In this document: positions 8,097 to 17,708 of the stretch, piece after piece | Numbering within the stretch: position 1 is the stretch's first letter | Layout: each line of letters starts with the position of its first letter | Source: Thermomonas beijingensis | GTDB taxonomy: Bacteria > Pseudomonadota > Gammaproteobacteria > Xanthomonadales > Xanthomonadaceae | NCBI RefSeq assembly: GCF_020034655.1 | Contig: NZ_JAIQDJ010000005.1 | Location: forward strand, 62,001 to 126,000 | Direction of reading: 5' to 3' | Length of the DNA stretch: 64,000 nucleotides | The notes under the pieces: model-generated | Told to the model about the DNA's origin: nothing | What the model saw: only the letters and a program-made list of their open reading frames with translations | Database searches by the model: none | Position numbers and translations under genes: made by a program

Positions 8097-8798
8097 TCAG
8101 TCCTGCATTGGTCCATTAATCCGCTTGTCCCAATCCTCGACCGTGCCTTGCTGCAGGCGGCGTTCAATGAGTTTTCGCCACGACGGCACCAGCGGCAGTA
8201 CCAGTGCCGGTTTCAGCTGTGCCGGGTCGAGTGCGCGCCCGTAGAGCAGCTGGGTCAGCCGGGTCAGTGGCCAGTCGGGATGGGGGCGCTCGCGCAAGGT
8301 CAGGGTATCGCCGGTACAGGCATCGCCGGCTTGCAGCACGCGGTAATACCAACCGCAGCGGCCGGTGGTTTGCACGCGACGGGCCATGTCGGGCAGGCCG
8401 AAGCGGTCGTTGAGCTTCCAGCAGGGTTGCCGGCCCTGGCTGATTTCCAACAGGGCGCTGCCCAGCTGGAAGCGGTCGCCGAGGCAGACCGTGGCTTCGG
8501 TCATGCCGCGCGTGCTGATGTTTTCGCCAAACGCGCCGGGTTGTTGCAGCACGGGTGTATCGCCCAGTTCGCTGCGCCATGCGGAGTAATGATCGAAGGG
8601 GTAGTGATGTACGGCTTTGTCGATGCCGCCGTGCACGCGCGGATCGCCTTGTTCATCGCCTTCCAGCCCGAGTTCGCCGATGCGTACTGCGCCGATGCAT
8701 GGCCGCTTGGCGATCGCGCTGATCGCGCCCGGTCGCGTGTACGCCACCGCCTTGCCGGCAAGCAATGCATCCACATGCACCGCAAGCGGCGCGGTCAC
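8097..8798 (-). CDS. MOSC domain protein (YiiM type)
   Basis: A 233-residue protein with a MOSC beta-barrel (about residues 30-165) and a C-terminal three-helix extension of the YiiM kind ([16 protein letters not shown] and on). The conserved MOSC cysteine is Cys126 in [27 protein letters not shown] and GAFGENIST are also typical. MOSC proteins handle activated sulfur or bind the molybdenum cofactor. E. coli YiiM reduces N-hydroxylated base analogues, and a similar role is possible here. The ATG overlaps the TGA of mutS by 4 bp (8795-8798), so it is probably translated from the mutS message. Confidence 0.85.
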   Translation of the reverse strand: MTAPLAVHVDALLAGKAVAYTRPGAISAIAKRPCIGAVRIGELGLEGDEQGDPRVHGGIDKAVHHYPFDHYSAWRSELGDTPVLQQPGAFGENISTRGMTEATVCLGDRFQLGSALLEISQGRQPCWKLNDRFGLPDMARRVQTTGRCGWYYRVLQAGDACTGDTLTLRERPHPDWPLTRLTQLLYGRALDPAQLKPALVLPLVPSWRKLIERRLQQGTVEDWDKRINGPMQD

Positions 8799-11383
8799 GG
8801 CAATGCCTTCAGCCGATACAGCGCTTCCAGCGCTTGCTTGGGCGTGAGCTCGTCGGGGTCGATCGAGGCCAGTGCATCCAGTGCGGCAGAAGATGGAGCG
8901 AATAGGCCGAACTGTTGCGGTGTATCCAAGGCGGGCGCGCTCAAGGGGGTGACGGGTGTATTGCGGTTATGCGATTCCAGCTCGGCCAAGCGTGCCCGCG
9001 CCTGTTGCAGCGCGGCTTTGGGCAGGCCAGCCAGGGCCGCCACCTGCAGGCCAAAGCTGCGGTTGGCGGGGCCTGGACGTACTGCGTGCATGAACACCAA
9101 CGCGTCACCATGCTCCACCGCATCCAGATGCAGATTGGCAATCCCGCTGCCGGGTTCGGCCAGCGCGGTGAGTTCGAAATAATGCGTGGCAAACAGCGAG
9201 TAGCTGCGGTTGCTGGCAGCGAGCTGGCGTGCCACCGCATCGGCCAGTGCGAGGCCGTCATAGGTCGAGGTGCCGCGCCCGATTTCATCCATCAACACCA
9301 GTGATTGATCGGTGGCGTGGTGCAGGATGTAGGCGGTTTCGCTCATTTCCACCATGAAGGTGGATTGGCCGCGGGCCAGATCATCACCGGCGCCGATGCG
9401 GGTCAGGATGCGGTCGATCGGGCCGATGGTCGCTTTCGCTGCCGGCACAAAACTGCCGATGCAGGCCAGCAATACGATCAGTGCGTTCTGGCGCATGAAG
9501 GTGGATTTGCCGCCCATGTTGGGGCCGGTGATGATGTACATCCGCGTGGCGTCATCGAAGACGAGATCGTTGGGCTCGAACGGCGCGTCGCGCAACGCTT
9601 CCACCACCGGGTGACGGCCGCGCTCGATGGCAATGCCGGGGATGTCGCGCAGCTGCGGCATCGCCCAATCCAGCGTGTTGGCGCGTTCGGCAAAACTGGC
9701 CAGCACATCGAGTTCGCTGAGTGCACTGGCGCAGGCGCGCAGCGGTTCCAGTTGCGTGTTCAAATGATCCAGCACGCCGTCGTACAGGAGCTTTTCACGC
9801 GACAGCGAACGTTCGCGCGCGGACAGCACTTTGTCTTCGAACTGTTTCAATTCTTCGGTGATGTAGCGCTCGGCACCGGTCAGGGTTTGCCGCCGCGTGT
9901 AGTGCACCGGCGCTTTGTCGGCCTGGCCCTTGCTGATTTCGATGAAGTAGCCGTGCACGCGGTTGTAGCCCACTTTCAGGGTGGGAATGCCACTGGATGC
10001 GCGCTCGCGCTGTTCCAGATCAATCAGGAATTGGTCGGCATGGGTGGATAGCTGGCGCAGCTCGTCGAGTTCGGCATCAAAGTCGTCGGCAATCACGCCA
10101 CCATCACGTGCCAGCAGCGGTGGTTGCGCAACGATGGCCGCGTGCAGGAAGGCCGCGGTGGCGTCGAACTCGCCCAGTTGCAGGTGCAGGCTTTGCAACC
10201 GCGGTGAATCCAGCGGCACCAGCAAGCCGCGCAATGTCGGCAGCAGCGCCAAGCCATCGCGCAGGGTAGCCAGGTCGCGCGGACGGGCGCTGCGCAGGGC
10301 GACACGCGACAGGATGCGCTCCATGTCGCCCAAGCTGCGGAAGGCTTCGCGCAACGCGTTCTCGACGCGATGTTCGATCAGGGTTTGCACAGCATGGTGA
10401 CGCTGCCCCAGCGTGCGGCGGTCACGCAATGGGCGGTGCAGCCAGCGCCGCAACAGGCGGCCACCCATCGGCGAAATGGTGGAGTCCAGCACGCCCAGCA
10501 AGGTGGCCTTTACATCGCCATCCACACGCGAATCCAGCTCCAGGTGCCGGCGCGTGGCTGCGTTCATGGCGATGGCGTCGTCGCTGGTTTCCAGCGCAAT
10601 GCTGCGCAGATGCGGCAGGCGCTGCTTCTGGGTTTCTTCGATATAGCCCAGCAGCGCGGCGGCGGCGGCGATGGCCAGCGGGCGATCCTCGATGCCAAAT
10701 GCGGTGAGGTCATGCACACCAAAAAATTGCAGCAGTTGGCGGCGGCCGGAATCGGCATCGAACAGCCACGGTGCACGTCGGCGCAGGCCACGTGCTTCCA
10801 ACGCGCAGGCCGGCCAACCGTCTTCATCGGCAAGCAAGGTTTCCACCGGTTGCAGGCGGGCGAGTTCCGCTTCCAGCGCGTCGTCACCCGCCACTTCGTT
10901 CGCACGCAAGCGACCGCTGGACAGATCCGCCCACGCCAACCCGTAGCCATGCTTCCCGCGTGCAATCGCCAGCAACAGCGTGTCGCGGCGTTCGTCCAGC
11001 AGTGCTTCGTCCGTCACGGTGCCGGGCGTGACGATACGCACCACTTTGCGTTCGACCAAACCTTTGCTGAATGCCGGGTCGCCGATCTGCTCGCAAATGG
11101 CCACCGATTCGCCCAGCGCCACCAAGCGCGCCAGATAGCCTTCGGCGGCGTGATAGGGCACGCCGGCCATCGGGATCGGCTGCCCCGCGGATGCGCCGCG
11201 CTGGGTCAGGGTGATGTCCAGCAGCCGTGCTGCCTTGCGCGCATCGTCATAAAACAGCTCGTAGAAATCGCCCATCCGGAAAAACAGCAACACCTCCGGA
11301 TGCTCCGCCTTGGCGGCGAAGAACTGCTTCATTAGCGGGGTGTGTTCGGCCGGTTTGTCGGACGATTTGGGCGCTTGGCTCAC
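8795..11383 (-). CDS. mutS: DNA mismatch repair ATPase MutS
   Basis: About 862 residues with the full MutS layout. The mismatch-binding N-domain carries [14 protein letters not shown], with the Phe and Glu that contact the mispair. Connector, lever and clamp domains follow, then the ABC-type ATPase with Walker [10 protein letters not shown] near residue 620 and [16 protein letters not shown] as Walker B. A C-terminal tetramerisation tail ends the protein. I take GTG at 11383 ([20 protein letters not shown]) as the start. A TTG at 11404, directly after the stop of the dipeptidase gene, and a GTG at 11392 are alternatives; none has a strong ribosome site. It follows the dipeptidase and overlaps the MOSC gene. 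Confidence 0.95.
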   Translation of the reverse strand: MSQAPKSSDKPAEHTPLMKQFFAAKAEHPEVLLFFRMGDFYELFYDDARKAARLLDITLTQRGASAGQPIPMAGVPYHAAEGYLARLVALGESVAICEQIGDPAFSKGLVERKVVRIVTPGTVTDEALLDERRDTLLLAIARGKHGYGLAWADLSSGRLRANEVAGDDALEAELARLQPVETLLADEDGWPACALEARGLRRRAPWLFDADSGRRQLLQFFGVHDLTAFGIEDRPLAIAAAAALLGYIEETQKQRLPHLRSIALETSDDAIAMNAATRRHLELDSRVDGDVKATLLGVLDSTISPMGGRLLRRWLHRPLRDRRTLGQRHHAVQTLIEHRVENALREAFRSLGDMERILSRVALRSARPRDLATLRDGLALLPTLRGLLVPLDSPRLQSLHLQLGEFDATAAFLHAAIVAQPPLLARDGGVIADDFDAELDELRQLSTHADQFLIDLEQRERASSGIPTLKVGYNRVHGYFIEISKGQADKAPVHYTRRQTLTGAERYITEELKQFEDKVLSARERSLSREKLLYDGVLDHLNTQLEPLRACASALSELDVLASFAERANTLDWAMPQLRDIPGIAIERGRHPVVEALRDAPFEPNDLVFDDATRMYIITGPNMGGKSTFMRQNALIVLLACIGSFVPAAKATIGPIDRILTRIGAGDDLARGQSTFMVEMSETAYILHHATDQSLVLMDEIGRGTSTYDGLALADAVARQLAASNRSYSLFATHYFELTALAEPGSGIANLHLDAVEHGDALVFMHAVRPGPANRSFGLQVAALAGLPKAALQQARARLAELESHNRNTPVTPLSAPALDTPQQFGLFAPSSAALDALASIDPDELTPKQALEALYRLKALP

Positions 11384-11404
11384 GGAATCCACAGGTCTGT
11401 GCAA

Positions 11405-12913
11405 TCAGCAGCAACCACCAGGGGTATCGGCATACGAGTTGGTGGTGGCGGCGGCTACGCCGGTGGTTTCACCGCGCAGGCTGGCGGCGTGGTGTTCGGC
11501 GACCACGCGTGCCACGCAGGCGGTGACCGCTTTACCCATCGGGATGTGCAGGAATTCGTTGGGGCCGTGGGCGTTGGAGTGCGGGCCCAGCACGCCGGTG
11601 ATCATGAACTGTGCGCCCGGGAATTTCTCGCCCAGCATGCCCATGAACGGGATGGTGCCGCCTTCGCCCATGTACATCGCCGGTTTGCCGAAAAATTCCT
11701 GGCTGGCGTGATCGATTGCGCCTTCCAGCCACGCGGCGAGGGCGGGTGCGTTCCAGCCGGTGCTGGCTTTTTCCAGCGACAAGCTGACCTCGGCCCCATA
11801 GGGTGGATTCTTCAGCAGGGCTTCTTGCAGCAATTCACCGCCGCGTTTGCCGTCCAGCGTGGGCGGCAGGCGCAAGCTCAGTTTGGCGGCGGTGAACGGG
11901 CGCAGCACATTGCCGGCCGACGCCAACGGCGGGATGCCATCCATTCCGGTGATCGACAGCGCCGGCCGCCACGTACGGTTGAGCACCAGCTCGGTGCGGT
12001 CGCTGCCCATCGGCGCCATGCCGGGCAGGAACGGGAATTTGTCGAACACTTCGTCGCCCAGCACTTCGGCCACTTTGGCCGCCTGCACGCGGCGTTCGGC
12101 GGGGATGTCCACATGCATGCCGTCGATCAGGATGCGGCCGGTGTCTTCGTCTTCGATCCGTGACAGCAAGTCACGCAGCACGCGGAAGCTGGACGGCACG
12201 ATGCCCGAGGCATCGCCCGAGTGCACGCCCTCGGAGAGCACTTTCACGGTCAGGTTGCCACCGGTCAGGCCACGCAGCGAGGTGGTGCACCACAACTGTT
12301 CGTAATTCCCGCAGCCCGAATCCAGGCATACCACCAGCGAGGGCTTGCCGATGCGCTCGGCCAGATGGTCCACGTAGAAGGGCAGGTCATTACTGCCGGA
12401 TTCTTCGCAGGCTTCGATCAGCACCACGCAGCGCGCATGCGCCGCGCCTTGCGCTTGCAGGGCCATGATCGCGGTCAGCGAGCCGAAAATCGCATACCCA
12501 TCGTCCGCACCGCCGCGTCCGTACAGGCGGTCGCCTTCCAGCACCGGCAGCCATGGGCCTTTGTCTGCATCCCAACCGGTCATTTCCGGCTGCTTGTCCA
12601 AATGGCCATACAGCAGCACGCAGTCATCGTTGCGGCCGCCATTGGCGGCGGGGATATCGATGAAAATCAGCGGCGTGCGGCCTTCCAGCTGGACCACGTC
12701 CAGCTGCATGCCGGGGATGGGCTGGGCGCTGGCCCACGCTTGCAGCAGTGCCACGGCGCGATCCATATGCCCGTTTTGCACCCAATCGGCGTCGAACATC
12801 GGCGATTTATTGGGAATACGGATGTATTCCACCAGCTGCGGAACGATTTCGGCATCCCATTTGGCAGCCACGAACTCACGGATCTGGGTGGCGTTGATGT
12901 GGCTGGTGTGCAT
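11405..12913 (-). CDS. M20 family metallo-dipeptidase
   Basis: A 502-residue M20 (carnosinase/succinyl-diaminopimelate desuccinylase-like) dipeptidase. Metal ligands are His104 in YGHLDKQPE, Asp137 in GRGGADDGYA and the adjacent Glu170-Glu171 in IEACEESGS, followed by LDSG and a C-terminal His in GPHSNAHGPNEFL. No signal peptide is seen, so it probably hydrolyses small peptides in the cytoplasm. The ATG at 12913 (MHTSHINATQ) gives the normal family length; the frame continues open upstream without homologous residues. It leads a minus-strand run with mutS and the MOSC gene. Confidence 0.88.
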   Translation of the reverse strand: MHTSHINATQIREFVAAKWDAEIVPQLVEYIRIPNKSPMFDADWVQNGHMDRAVALLQAWASAQPIPGMQLDVVQLEGRTPLIFIDIPAANGGRNDDCVLLYGHLDKQPEMTGWDADKGPWLPVLEGDRLYGRGGADDGYAIFGSLTAIMALQAQGAAHARCVVLIEACEESGSNDLPFYVDHLAERIGKPSLVVCLDSGCGNYEQLWCTTSLRGLTGGNLTVKVLSEGVHSGDASGIVPSSFRVLRDLLSRIEDEDTGRILIDGMHVDIPAERRVQAAKVAEVLGDEVFDKFPFLPGMAPMGSDRTELVLNRTWRPALSITGMDGIPPLASAGNVLRPFTAAKLSLRLPPTLDGKRGGELLQEALLKNPPYGAEVSLSLEKASTGWNAPALAAWLEGAIDHASQEFFGKPAMYMGEGGTIPFMGMLGEKFPGAQFMITGVLGPHSNAHGPNEFLHIPMGKAVTACVARVVAEHHAASLRGETTGVAAATTNSYADTPGGCC

Positions 12914-13038
12914 GGCGTCCCTGTGCAGTGATGTGGCGATGCGGCAATTGTAACGCTCACCTTCGCATTCCCCCATCACCGGGAGGGACTGCGGACGGCC
13001 AGTCAGATTTTTCCTACGCAAGGCCGGGATATCTTCCG

Positions 13039-13155
13039 ATGGATGATCGGCACAAATCCGATAGCCTTCTGACCACGGGCCAGACACGCTATGTCCATCC
13101 CCACGCCACGCTTGCTCGGGTGGACTTCGGCAAAAAAAAGTTGAGTGATCGGTGA
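13039..13155 (+). CDS. Possible 38-codon leader reading frame before comEA
   Basis: An open frame from ATG 13039 encodes a 38-residue, His/Arg/Lys-rich peptide that I do not recognise. Its TGA (13153-13155) overlaps the comEA ATG by one base (TGATG), the usual geometry of translational coupling. No convincing ribosome site precedes it. It may be a chance frame in the comEA leader. Confidence 0.25.
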   Translation: MDDRHKSDSLLTTGQTRYVHPHATLARVDFGKKKLSDR

Positions 13156-13493
13156 TGAAGCTGTTGTTGAAATCCTGGGGGCTCCTGGTACTGCTGCTTT
13201 GCGCAGGGCTGGCGCTGTCGGCGGAACGGGTGAATATCAATACCGCCGATGTGGCGACGCTGGATCGCGTGCTGGTCAATGTTGGCCCGGTCAAGGCGCA
13301 GGCAATCGTGGATTACCGCACCGCCAATGGTGCGTTCCGCAGCCCTGAGCAATTGGCGATGGTCAAGGGCATTGGCCTGAAGACGGTAGAAGCCAATCGG
13401 GATCGCATCATGGTCAGTAATGCACGGCCAGTGATGCAACCGGTTGGGCAAACCGATGGCAAGGCAAACTTGCAACAATTAGTGCATCGATGA
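13155..13493 (+). CDS. comEA: ComEA-family helix-hairpin-helix DNA-binding protein
   Basis: A 112-residue protein. The hydrophobic N-terminus (LLLKSWGLLVLLLCAGLALS) acts as a signal peptide or anchor and is followed by a ComEA helix-hairpin-helix domain (about residues 26-88: VNINTADVATLDRVLVNVG, VKAQAIVDYR, MVKGIGLKTVEAN). Short proteins of this kind bind incoming DNA in the periplasm during natural transformation. A full comEC lies 11 kb away, which fits a competence role. The Gly of the usual hairpin LPGIG appears as VGPVK in the first hairpin and KGIGLKT in the second. Its TGA overlaps the ATG at 13490 of the HutD-like gene. Confidence 0.85.
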   Translation: MKLLLKSWGLLVLLLCAGLALSAERVNINTADVATLDRVLVNVGPVKAQAIVDYRTANGAFRSPEQLAMVKGIGLKTVEANRDRIMVSNARPVMQPVGQTDGKANLQQLVHR

Positions 13494-14164
13494 GCCCGAG
13501 GCGTTCCGAATTTACCGAGGTAGAGAGTGTGCATGACAGGTTGGATGCGACGCTGATGGCAAGCGTCTTGCGGGCGCAGGATTACCGCAGGATGCCCTGG
13601 AAAAATGCGGCCGGTTGGACATCGGAGGTGCTGCGGGTTCCCGATTGCGAGGATTGGAATTGGCGGCTGTCGATTGCGGATATCGAGGCCGATGCCGCAT
13701 TTTCGACGTTCCCGGGCGTGGATCGTTGGTTGGTGTTGCTGTCTGGAAATGGAATGCGCCTGAAGTTTGACGATGGCCACATCCGGACTCTGTTGCCGCC
13801 GCATGGGGAAGCACGATTTTCAGGAGAGCAGCCATTGACAGGGGAGTTGCTGGAGGGACCCAGTCGCGATTTCAACCTCATGTGGAAGCGCGCTTGCGTC
13901 ACTGCACAAACCTGGCGGCGGCCTTTGGTTGGGCCAATGGTGTTATTTGTCGATCGCAGTGAAACCTGGGTGATTTATCTGTTGGCAGGGCAGGCTGAAT
14001 TTAACGCGGAATGCGGATTGCCCCGGATGCAGCAAGGTGACACCGCAATTTTGCAAGGTGGCGACGAGCGCACACGTTATGCACTGGAGGGGGGGGGCGA
14101 GGTGCTGATGATCTGCCTCCAGCAATTGGATGCCAGTTGCCCGCAGCAGCAAATTCAAAGTTAA
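13490..14164 (+). CDS. HutD/Ves-family cupin protein
   Basis: Up to 224 residues. Homology to HutD/Ves starts at about residue 23 (MASVLRAQDYRRMPWKNAAG) and covers a double cupin barrel with FPGVDRWLVLLSGNGMRL and a C-terminal GDTAILQGGDE. HutD often sits with histidine-degradation genes, but its biochemical role is unsettled. Here it is next to comEA, 40 kb from the ammonia-lyase. The segment usually read as WKNGGG is WKNAAGW. Three starts are possible: ATG 13490, overlapping the comEA stop (ATGA); GTG 13529 with GAGG upstream; and ATG 13556, closest to the family N-terminus. I give the outermost. Confidence 0.7.
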   Translation: MSPRRSEFTEVESVHDRLDATLMASVLRAQDYRRMPWKNAAGWTSEVLRVPDCEDWNWRLSIADIEADAAFSTFPGVDRWLVLLSGNGMRLKFDDGHIRTLLPPHGEARFSGEQPLTGELLEGPSRDFNLMWKRACVTAQTWRRPLVGPMVLFVDRSETWVIYLLAGQAEFNAECGLPRMQQGDTAILQGGDERTRYALEGGGEVLMICLQQLDASCPQQQIQS

Positions 14165-14166
14165 AG

Positions 14167-14214
14167 GCGACGGTACAAGGAACCACCGTCGCTGCGGCAC
14201 ATGGATGTGCCGCA
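14167..14214 (+). other. Two adjacent hairpins after the HutD-like gene
   Basis: The first hairpin pairs GCGACGGT (14167-14174) with ACCGTCGC (14185-14192). Directly behind it, TGCGGCACAT and ATGTGCCGCA (14193-14214) form a perfect 10-bp stem with only a 2-nt loop. Neither is followed by a T-run, so intrinsic termination is unproven. They may stabilise the 3' end of the comEA-hutD message or act from both sides of this convergent junction. Confidence 0.4.
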
Positions 14215-14317
14215 CCCATTCTGGTCAGGCAGTGACAAGTAGCAGTGGCCGGTGTCCTGTTGCTGCAGCACGAGGACGTGCCGCGCCCTGGCATGCTGTG
14301 CCGGCTTGCTGTGCCAG

Positions 14318-15973
14318 CTAGGGCGCAATCTTGCGCTTCAGCGCCAGTGCCACTGCCGGAGGCAGGCGTGGCATGGCGCGCAGCATCCACGGCAGCAACC
14401 GGCGTTTGGCACCGGAGAGTGATTCCGGCACCATCGCTTCGATCAAGTGTGGACCGGGCGTGTGCAGAGCATTGCTCATTGCCTTGTTGAAGCCTGCAGC
14501 GGTATCCGTGCGAACCGCCAGCACGCCCATCCCCTGCGCCAGCTGTTGAAAATCCAGCACCGGGCCATGCAAGTCAAGCTGGGCACGTGCTTTGGTCCCC
14601 GCTTGGCCGGCACCCACACGGTCCAATTCGACGTTGAGCACCGAATAGCTGGCATTGTTGAAGATGATCGCAGTAACGTTGAGTTGTTCACGCGCCAGCG
14701 TCCACAGCGCTTGAATGGTGTACATCGCGCTGCCATCGCCGATCAATGCAATCACCGGGCGGTCCGGGCAGGCAATGGCTGCGCCCACCGCATTGGGGAG
14801 TCCTTGGCCAATTGCACCGCCAGTGAGCGTGATGAGGTCGTGACGCGGCGCGCCTTGGGTCATGACACCCAGCAGCAGGCCGGAGGTGATGGCCTCATCA
14901 ATGATGATGGCATTGTCGGGGAGCAATGCGCCTACCGCTTTGCAGACTTTGGCGGCCGTCAGCTTTCCGCGTGGCGTTGTGGGGCGCTGCGGGGCTTGCA
15001 GCGGTGCAGGCGTATTGCCCGCGCCCAGTGCGGCGACCAATTTGACCAAACTGGCGGCGGCGTCTTGTGCCGGGGTGGCCAGGGTGTGCACGTGGCAACC
15101 TTCCGGCACCAATTCGCTTTTCTTGCCGGGGTAGGCAAAAAACGACACTGGCGATTTGGCATCGACCAGGATCAGGTGTCGCGTGTCGCGCAGTTGCACG
15201 CTGGCCAATTCGGCCAGATAGGCGATGCGTTCGATGGCGGGCAGCCCTGCGCCGCGCGGCAGGCGCGTTGGGAAAACCTCGCAAAACAGCTTGACTGCGC
15301 TGTGCGCAGCGATGCGTGCCGCATCCAGCAAGGCGGGCTCCAGCAGGGCTTGTCCGCCCAGCAGGAATGCGCAGGGCTCGCCACTGCGAATGGCATCGAC
15401 AATCGCGGCAATACACGCATCGTCGGCCACCGGCGGGGCCGGTGCAGCCAGCGGCGGGCAGGGAGTGCCGCCTTCGCCCCACGACACGTCAGCGGGCAGG
15501 ATCAAGGTTGCCACTTGGCCGGGCAAGCCGCGTGCGCAGGTGATGGCGTCGACGGCGTCGCTGCACAGACTGGCTGTGCTGCGTGCGGTGCGCACAAAAC
15601 CGGGCGAGACATTGCGCGCCACGGTTTCGATATCCGATTGCAACTGCGCATCCAGCGGCACGTGGTAGGTCGCGTGATCGCCAATGATATTGAGCACCGG
15701 CACCTTGCCCTTGCGTGCGTTATGCAGGTTGGCCAGCCCATTGCCCAGCCCGCAGCCCAAATGCAGCAAGGTGGCGGCGGGTGTGCCAGCCATCCGTGCG
15801 TAGCCATCGGCGGCACCGGTGGCGACGCCTTCAAACAGGGTCAACACGGCGCGCATCCTGGGCTCTGAGTCCAAGGCTGCAACAAAGTGCATCTCGCTGG
15901 TGCCGGGGTTGGAAAAACATACGTTGATGCCGGCATCGGCCAGCGTTTTCATCAATGCTTGCGCGCCATTCAT
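14318..15973 (-). CDS. Thiamine-diphosphate enzyme, acetolactate synthase large-subunit-like
   Basis: A 551-residue ThDP enzyme with the three domains of the acetolactate synthase/benzoylformate decarboxylase group. The activating Glu48 lies in LTLFEGVATGAADGYARM, and the ThDP-binding motif GDGS-(about 24 residues)-FNN lies at roughly residues 408-436. There is no regulatory subunit nearby, and the central FAD-binding segment is not obvious. It is therefore probably not the biosynthetic IlvB but a decarboxylase or carboligase for another 2-keto acid. The ATG at 15973 begins 10 bp after the stop of the FAD dehydrogenase gene, so the two form an operon. The substrate is unknown. Confidence 0.8.
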   Translation of the reverse strand: MNGAQALMKTLADAGINVCFSNPGTSEMHFVAALDSEPRMRAVLTLFEGVATGAADGYARMAGTPAATLLHLGCGLGNGLANLHNARKGKVPVLNIIGDHATYHVPLDAQLQSDIETVARNVSPGFVRTARSTASLCSDAVDAITCARGLPGQVATLILPADVSWGEGGTPCPPLAAPAPPVADDACIAAIVDAIRSGEPCAFLLGGQALLEPALLDAARIAAHSAVKLFCEVFPTRLPRGAGLPAIERIAYLAELASVQLRDTRHLILVDAKSPVSFFAYPGKKSELVPEGCHVHTLATPAQDAAASLVKLVAALGAGNTPAPLQAPQRPTTPRGKLTAAKVCKAVGALLPDNAIIIDEAITSGLLLGVMTQGAPRHDLITLTGGAIGQGLPNAVGAAIACPDRPVIALIGDGSAMYTIQALWTLAREQLNVTAIIFNNASYSVLNVELDRVGAGQAGTKARAQLDLHGPVLDFQQLAQGMGVLAVRTDTAAGFNKAMSNALHTPGPHLIEAMVPESLSGAKRRLLPWMLRAMPRLPPAVALALKRKIAP

Positions 15974-15983
15974 GCGGAATTTT

Positions 15984-17591
15984 TCACAGCCCGGTGGTGA
16001 TGGAACGTGCCGCAGCGCGTGCGGTAAGAATGCAGCCAGGCAGGAACGTGCCTTCCAGTGAACGCTTGCCGCAGGCGCCGCCACCGCCGAAACCGGCGGC
16101 CTCGCCGACGCAATACAGGCCGGCAATTGCCTGACCATTGGCATCGAGGGCCCGGCTTTGCAGATTGGTGCGCAGCCCACCCAAACTCTTGCGTGTGATC
16201 AATTGCATGCGGATGGCGATATAGGGCCCAGCACCGGGCTTCTGCAGCGGGGCGGGTTTGCAAGTGCGCAGCCGGTCCGAGCCCCATTGACGGGCATGCA
16301 TGATGCGGCGGATCTGGTCGTCGTTTTGCCCACGATTACCGTTGCTGAAATTGGCATCGAAGGCATCTGCGCTGGCCTGCAAGGTTTGCGGGTCGATGTC
16401 CTCGGTGCCGGTGAGTGCATTCATTTGAGCCGCAAGCCCGGACAGGCTTGCATCGGTCAAGAAATCCGGGCTGTCCTGCTGCATTTGGCGCAACAAGCGC
16501 GCGTTGCCAAACAATGTTTCCGAAAGCAGCGGCAACCACTTCTGATCACGGATATTCGGGTTGTGTTCGGCTCCTGAAATGGCAAATTCCTTCAGTGCGA
16601 TACGACGATTGAGCAGATGCCACGTCCACGGACGTTCTTGTTGTGCCACTTGCTGACAGAGCCAATGGGTATCGAACCCCGTGACCAATGGCTGCGGGCC
16701 GATGCGTTCGCCACGATGATTGAGCCACAGTGCCGATTTGCATGGGATGGTGGATAAGCCGTGGCCGTCGAAATGCGGCTGCGGGTGCGCAATGCCGGCA
16801 GCATAGTTCCACATTTCACCGGCATGGGTGATCTGCGCCCCCAGACCGGCCGCCAGATGATGCAAGCTGCCATCGGAATACGGGTGCGCGCCATTGAGCA
16901 TGGTCATCGGCTGCGGACGGTCGCGTGGCCAGTGTTTGCGGACCTCACTCAGGTTGCCATTGATACCGCCCATCGCAAGTACCACCGCATCGGCTTCAAT
17001 TCCAAACTGCACGCGGTTGGCTTCATCGAATACCTGTGCACCGGTCACGCCACCACCGCCGTAGTTCAAGCCGATAGCGCGATGGCGATGCAGCAAGGTG
17101 AGCTTGGCACCGGTGTCCACGGCATGCAGTGCTGCAATCAAGCGCCGTACCAGCGTGGTCGAGCCACCCCACAGCAGGTGGTAACGCGGCACGCTATTGC
17201 CTTCGCCGTACAGGCCGCGTTCCACCCAATTCACCGCCGGAAGGAAGCTGATGCCGAATTGTTGCAGCCAGTCGTACACCTGCGGCCGCGACTGCTCGAC
17301 ATAGTGGCGCGCCCATTGAATTGGTAGCGGATCATTGAGATCCAGCTCGCCAAACCGCAGCCAGTCGCGCAGTGCGATCTCGGGGGTGTCGATGATGTGT
17401 TTGCGTGCCTGTAGCGGAGTGCCCACCAGGGCCATTCCTCCAAACGCCCACAGCGCAAGTCCGCCAAAGCGTTCGGGCGTGTCGCGATCGACCAGAATCA
17501 CGTCACGACCGCCGCGCAGGCATTCCAGCGCAGTCACGATTCCAGCCAGCCCGCCGCCGATCACCAGCACATCCGATTGCAGTGTCGTCAT
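15984..17591 (-). CDS. FAD-binding dehydrogenase (fumarate reductase/3-ketosteroid dehydrogenase-like)
   Basis: A 535-residue flavoprotein. The N-terminal Rossmann motif is VLVIGGGLAGIVTALE with the acidic end DVILVDRD. A GGSTTLVRRLIAAL segment follows, and the C-terminal FAD-closing motif is LYCVGEAAGFGGGG. The fold is that of the succinate dehydrogenase/fumarate reductase flavoprotein and KstD families; this subgroup is usually annotated only as an FAD-binding dehydrogenase. There is no covalent-flavin His motif and no signal peptide. It is co-transcribed with the ThDP enzyme 10 bp downstream, so the pair may act on successive steps of one carbon compound. Reaction and electron acceptor are unknown. 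Confidence 0.8.
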   Translation of the reverse strand: MTTLQSDVLVIGGGLAGIVTALECLRGGRDVILVDRDTPERFGGLALWAFGGMALVGTPLQARKHIIDTPEIALRDWLRFGELDLNDPLPIQWARHYVEQSRPQVYDWLQQFGISFLPAVNWVERGLYGEGNSVPRYHLLWGGSTTLVRRLIAALHAVDTGAKLTLLHRHRAIGLNYGGGGVTGAQVFDEANRVQFGIEADAVVLAMGGINGNLSEVRKHWPRDRPQPMTMLNGAHPYSDGSLHHLAAGLGAQITHAGEMWNYAAGIAHPQPHFDGHGLSTIPCKSALWLNHRGERIGPQPLVTGFDTHWLCQQVAQQERPWTWHLLNRRIALKEFAISGAEHNPNIRDQKWLPLLSETLFGNARLLRQMQQDSPDFLTDASLSGLAAQMNALTGTEDIDPQTLQASADAFDANFSNGNRGQNDDQIRRIMHARQWGSDRLRTCKPAPLQKPGAGPYIAIRMQLITRKSLGGLRTNLQSRALDANGQAIAGLYCVGEAAGFGGGGACGKRSLEGTFLPGCILTARAAARSITTGL

Positions 17592-17708
17592 GCCCCTCGC
17601 TCCTGGATCATTGCCTTCTGGAAGCTTGCCCCTTGTGCCTTTGCATCATGGCCCGGGTCATGCCGCAAGAATAGCGAATGCAGTAAAAATTTCCGATGGG
17701 CCACGCAA

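Noticed and set aside
14318-15973. Calling the ThDP enzyme the biosynthetic acetolactate synthase IlvB
   Set aside because: There is no small subunit or other ilv/leu gene nearby, and it is paired with an FAD dehydrogenase; the family is shared by many decarboxylases and ligases.
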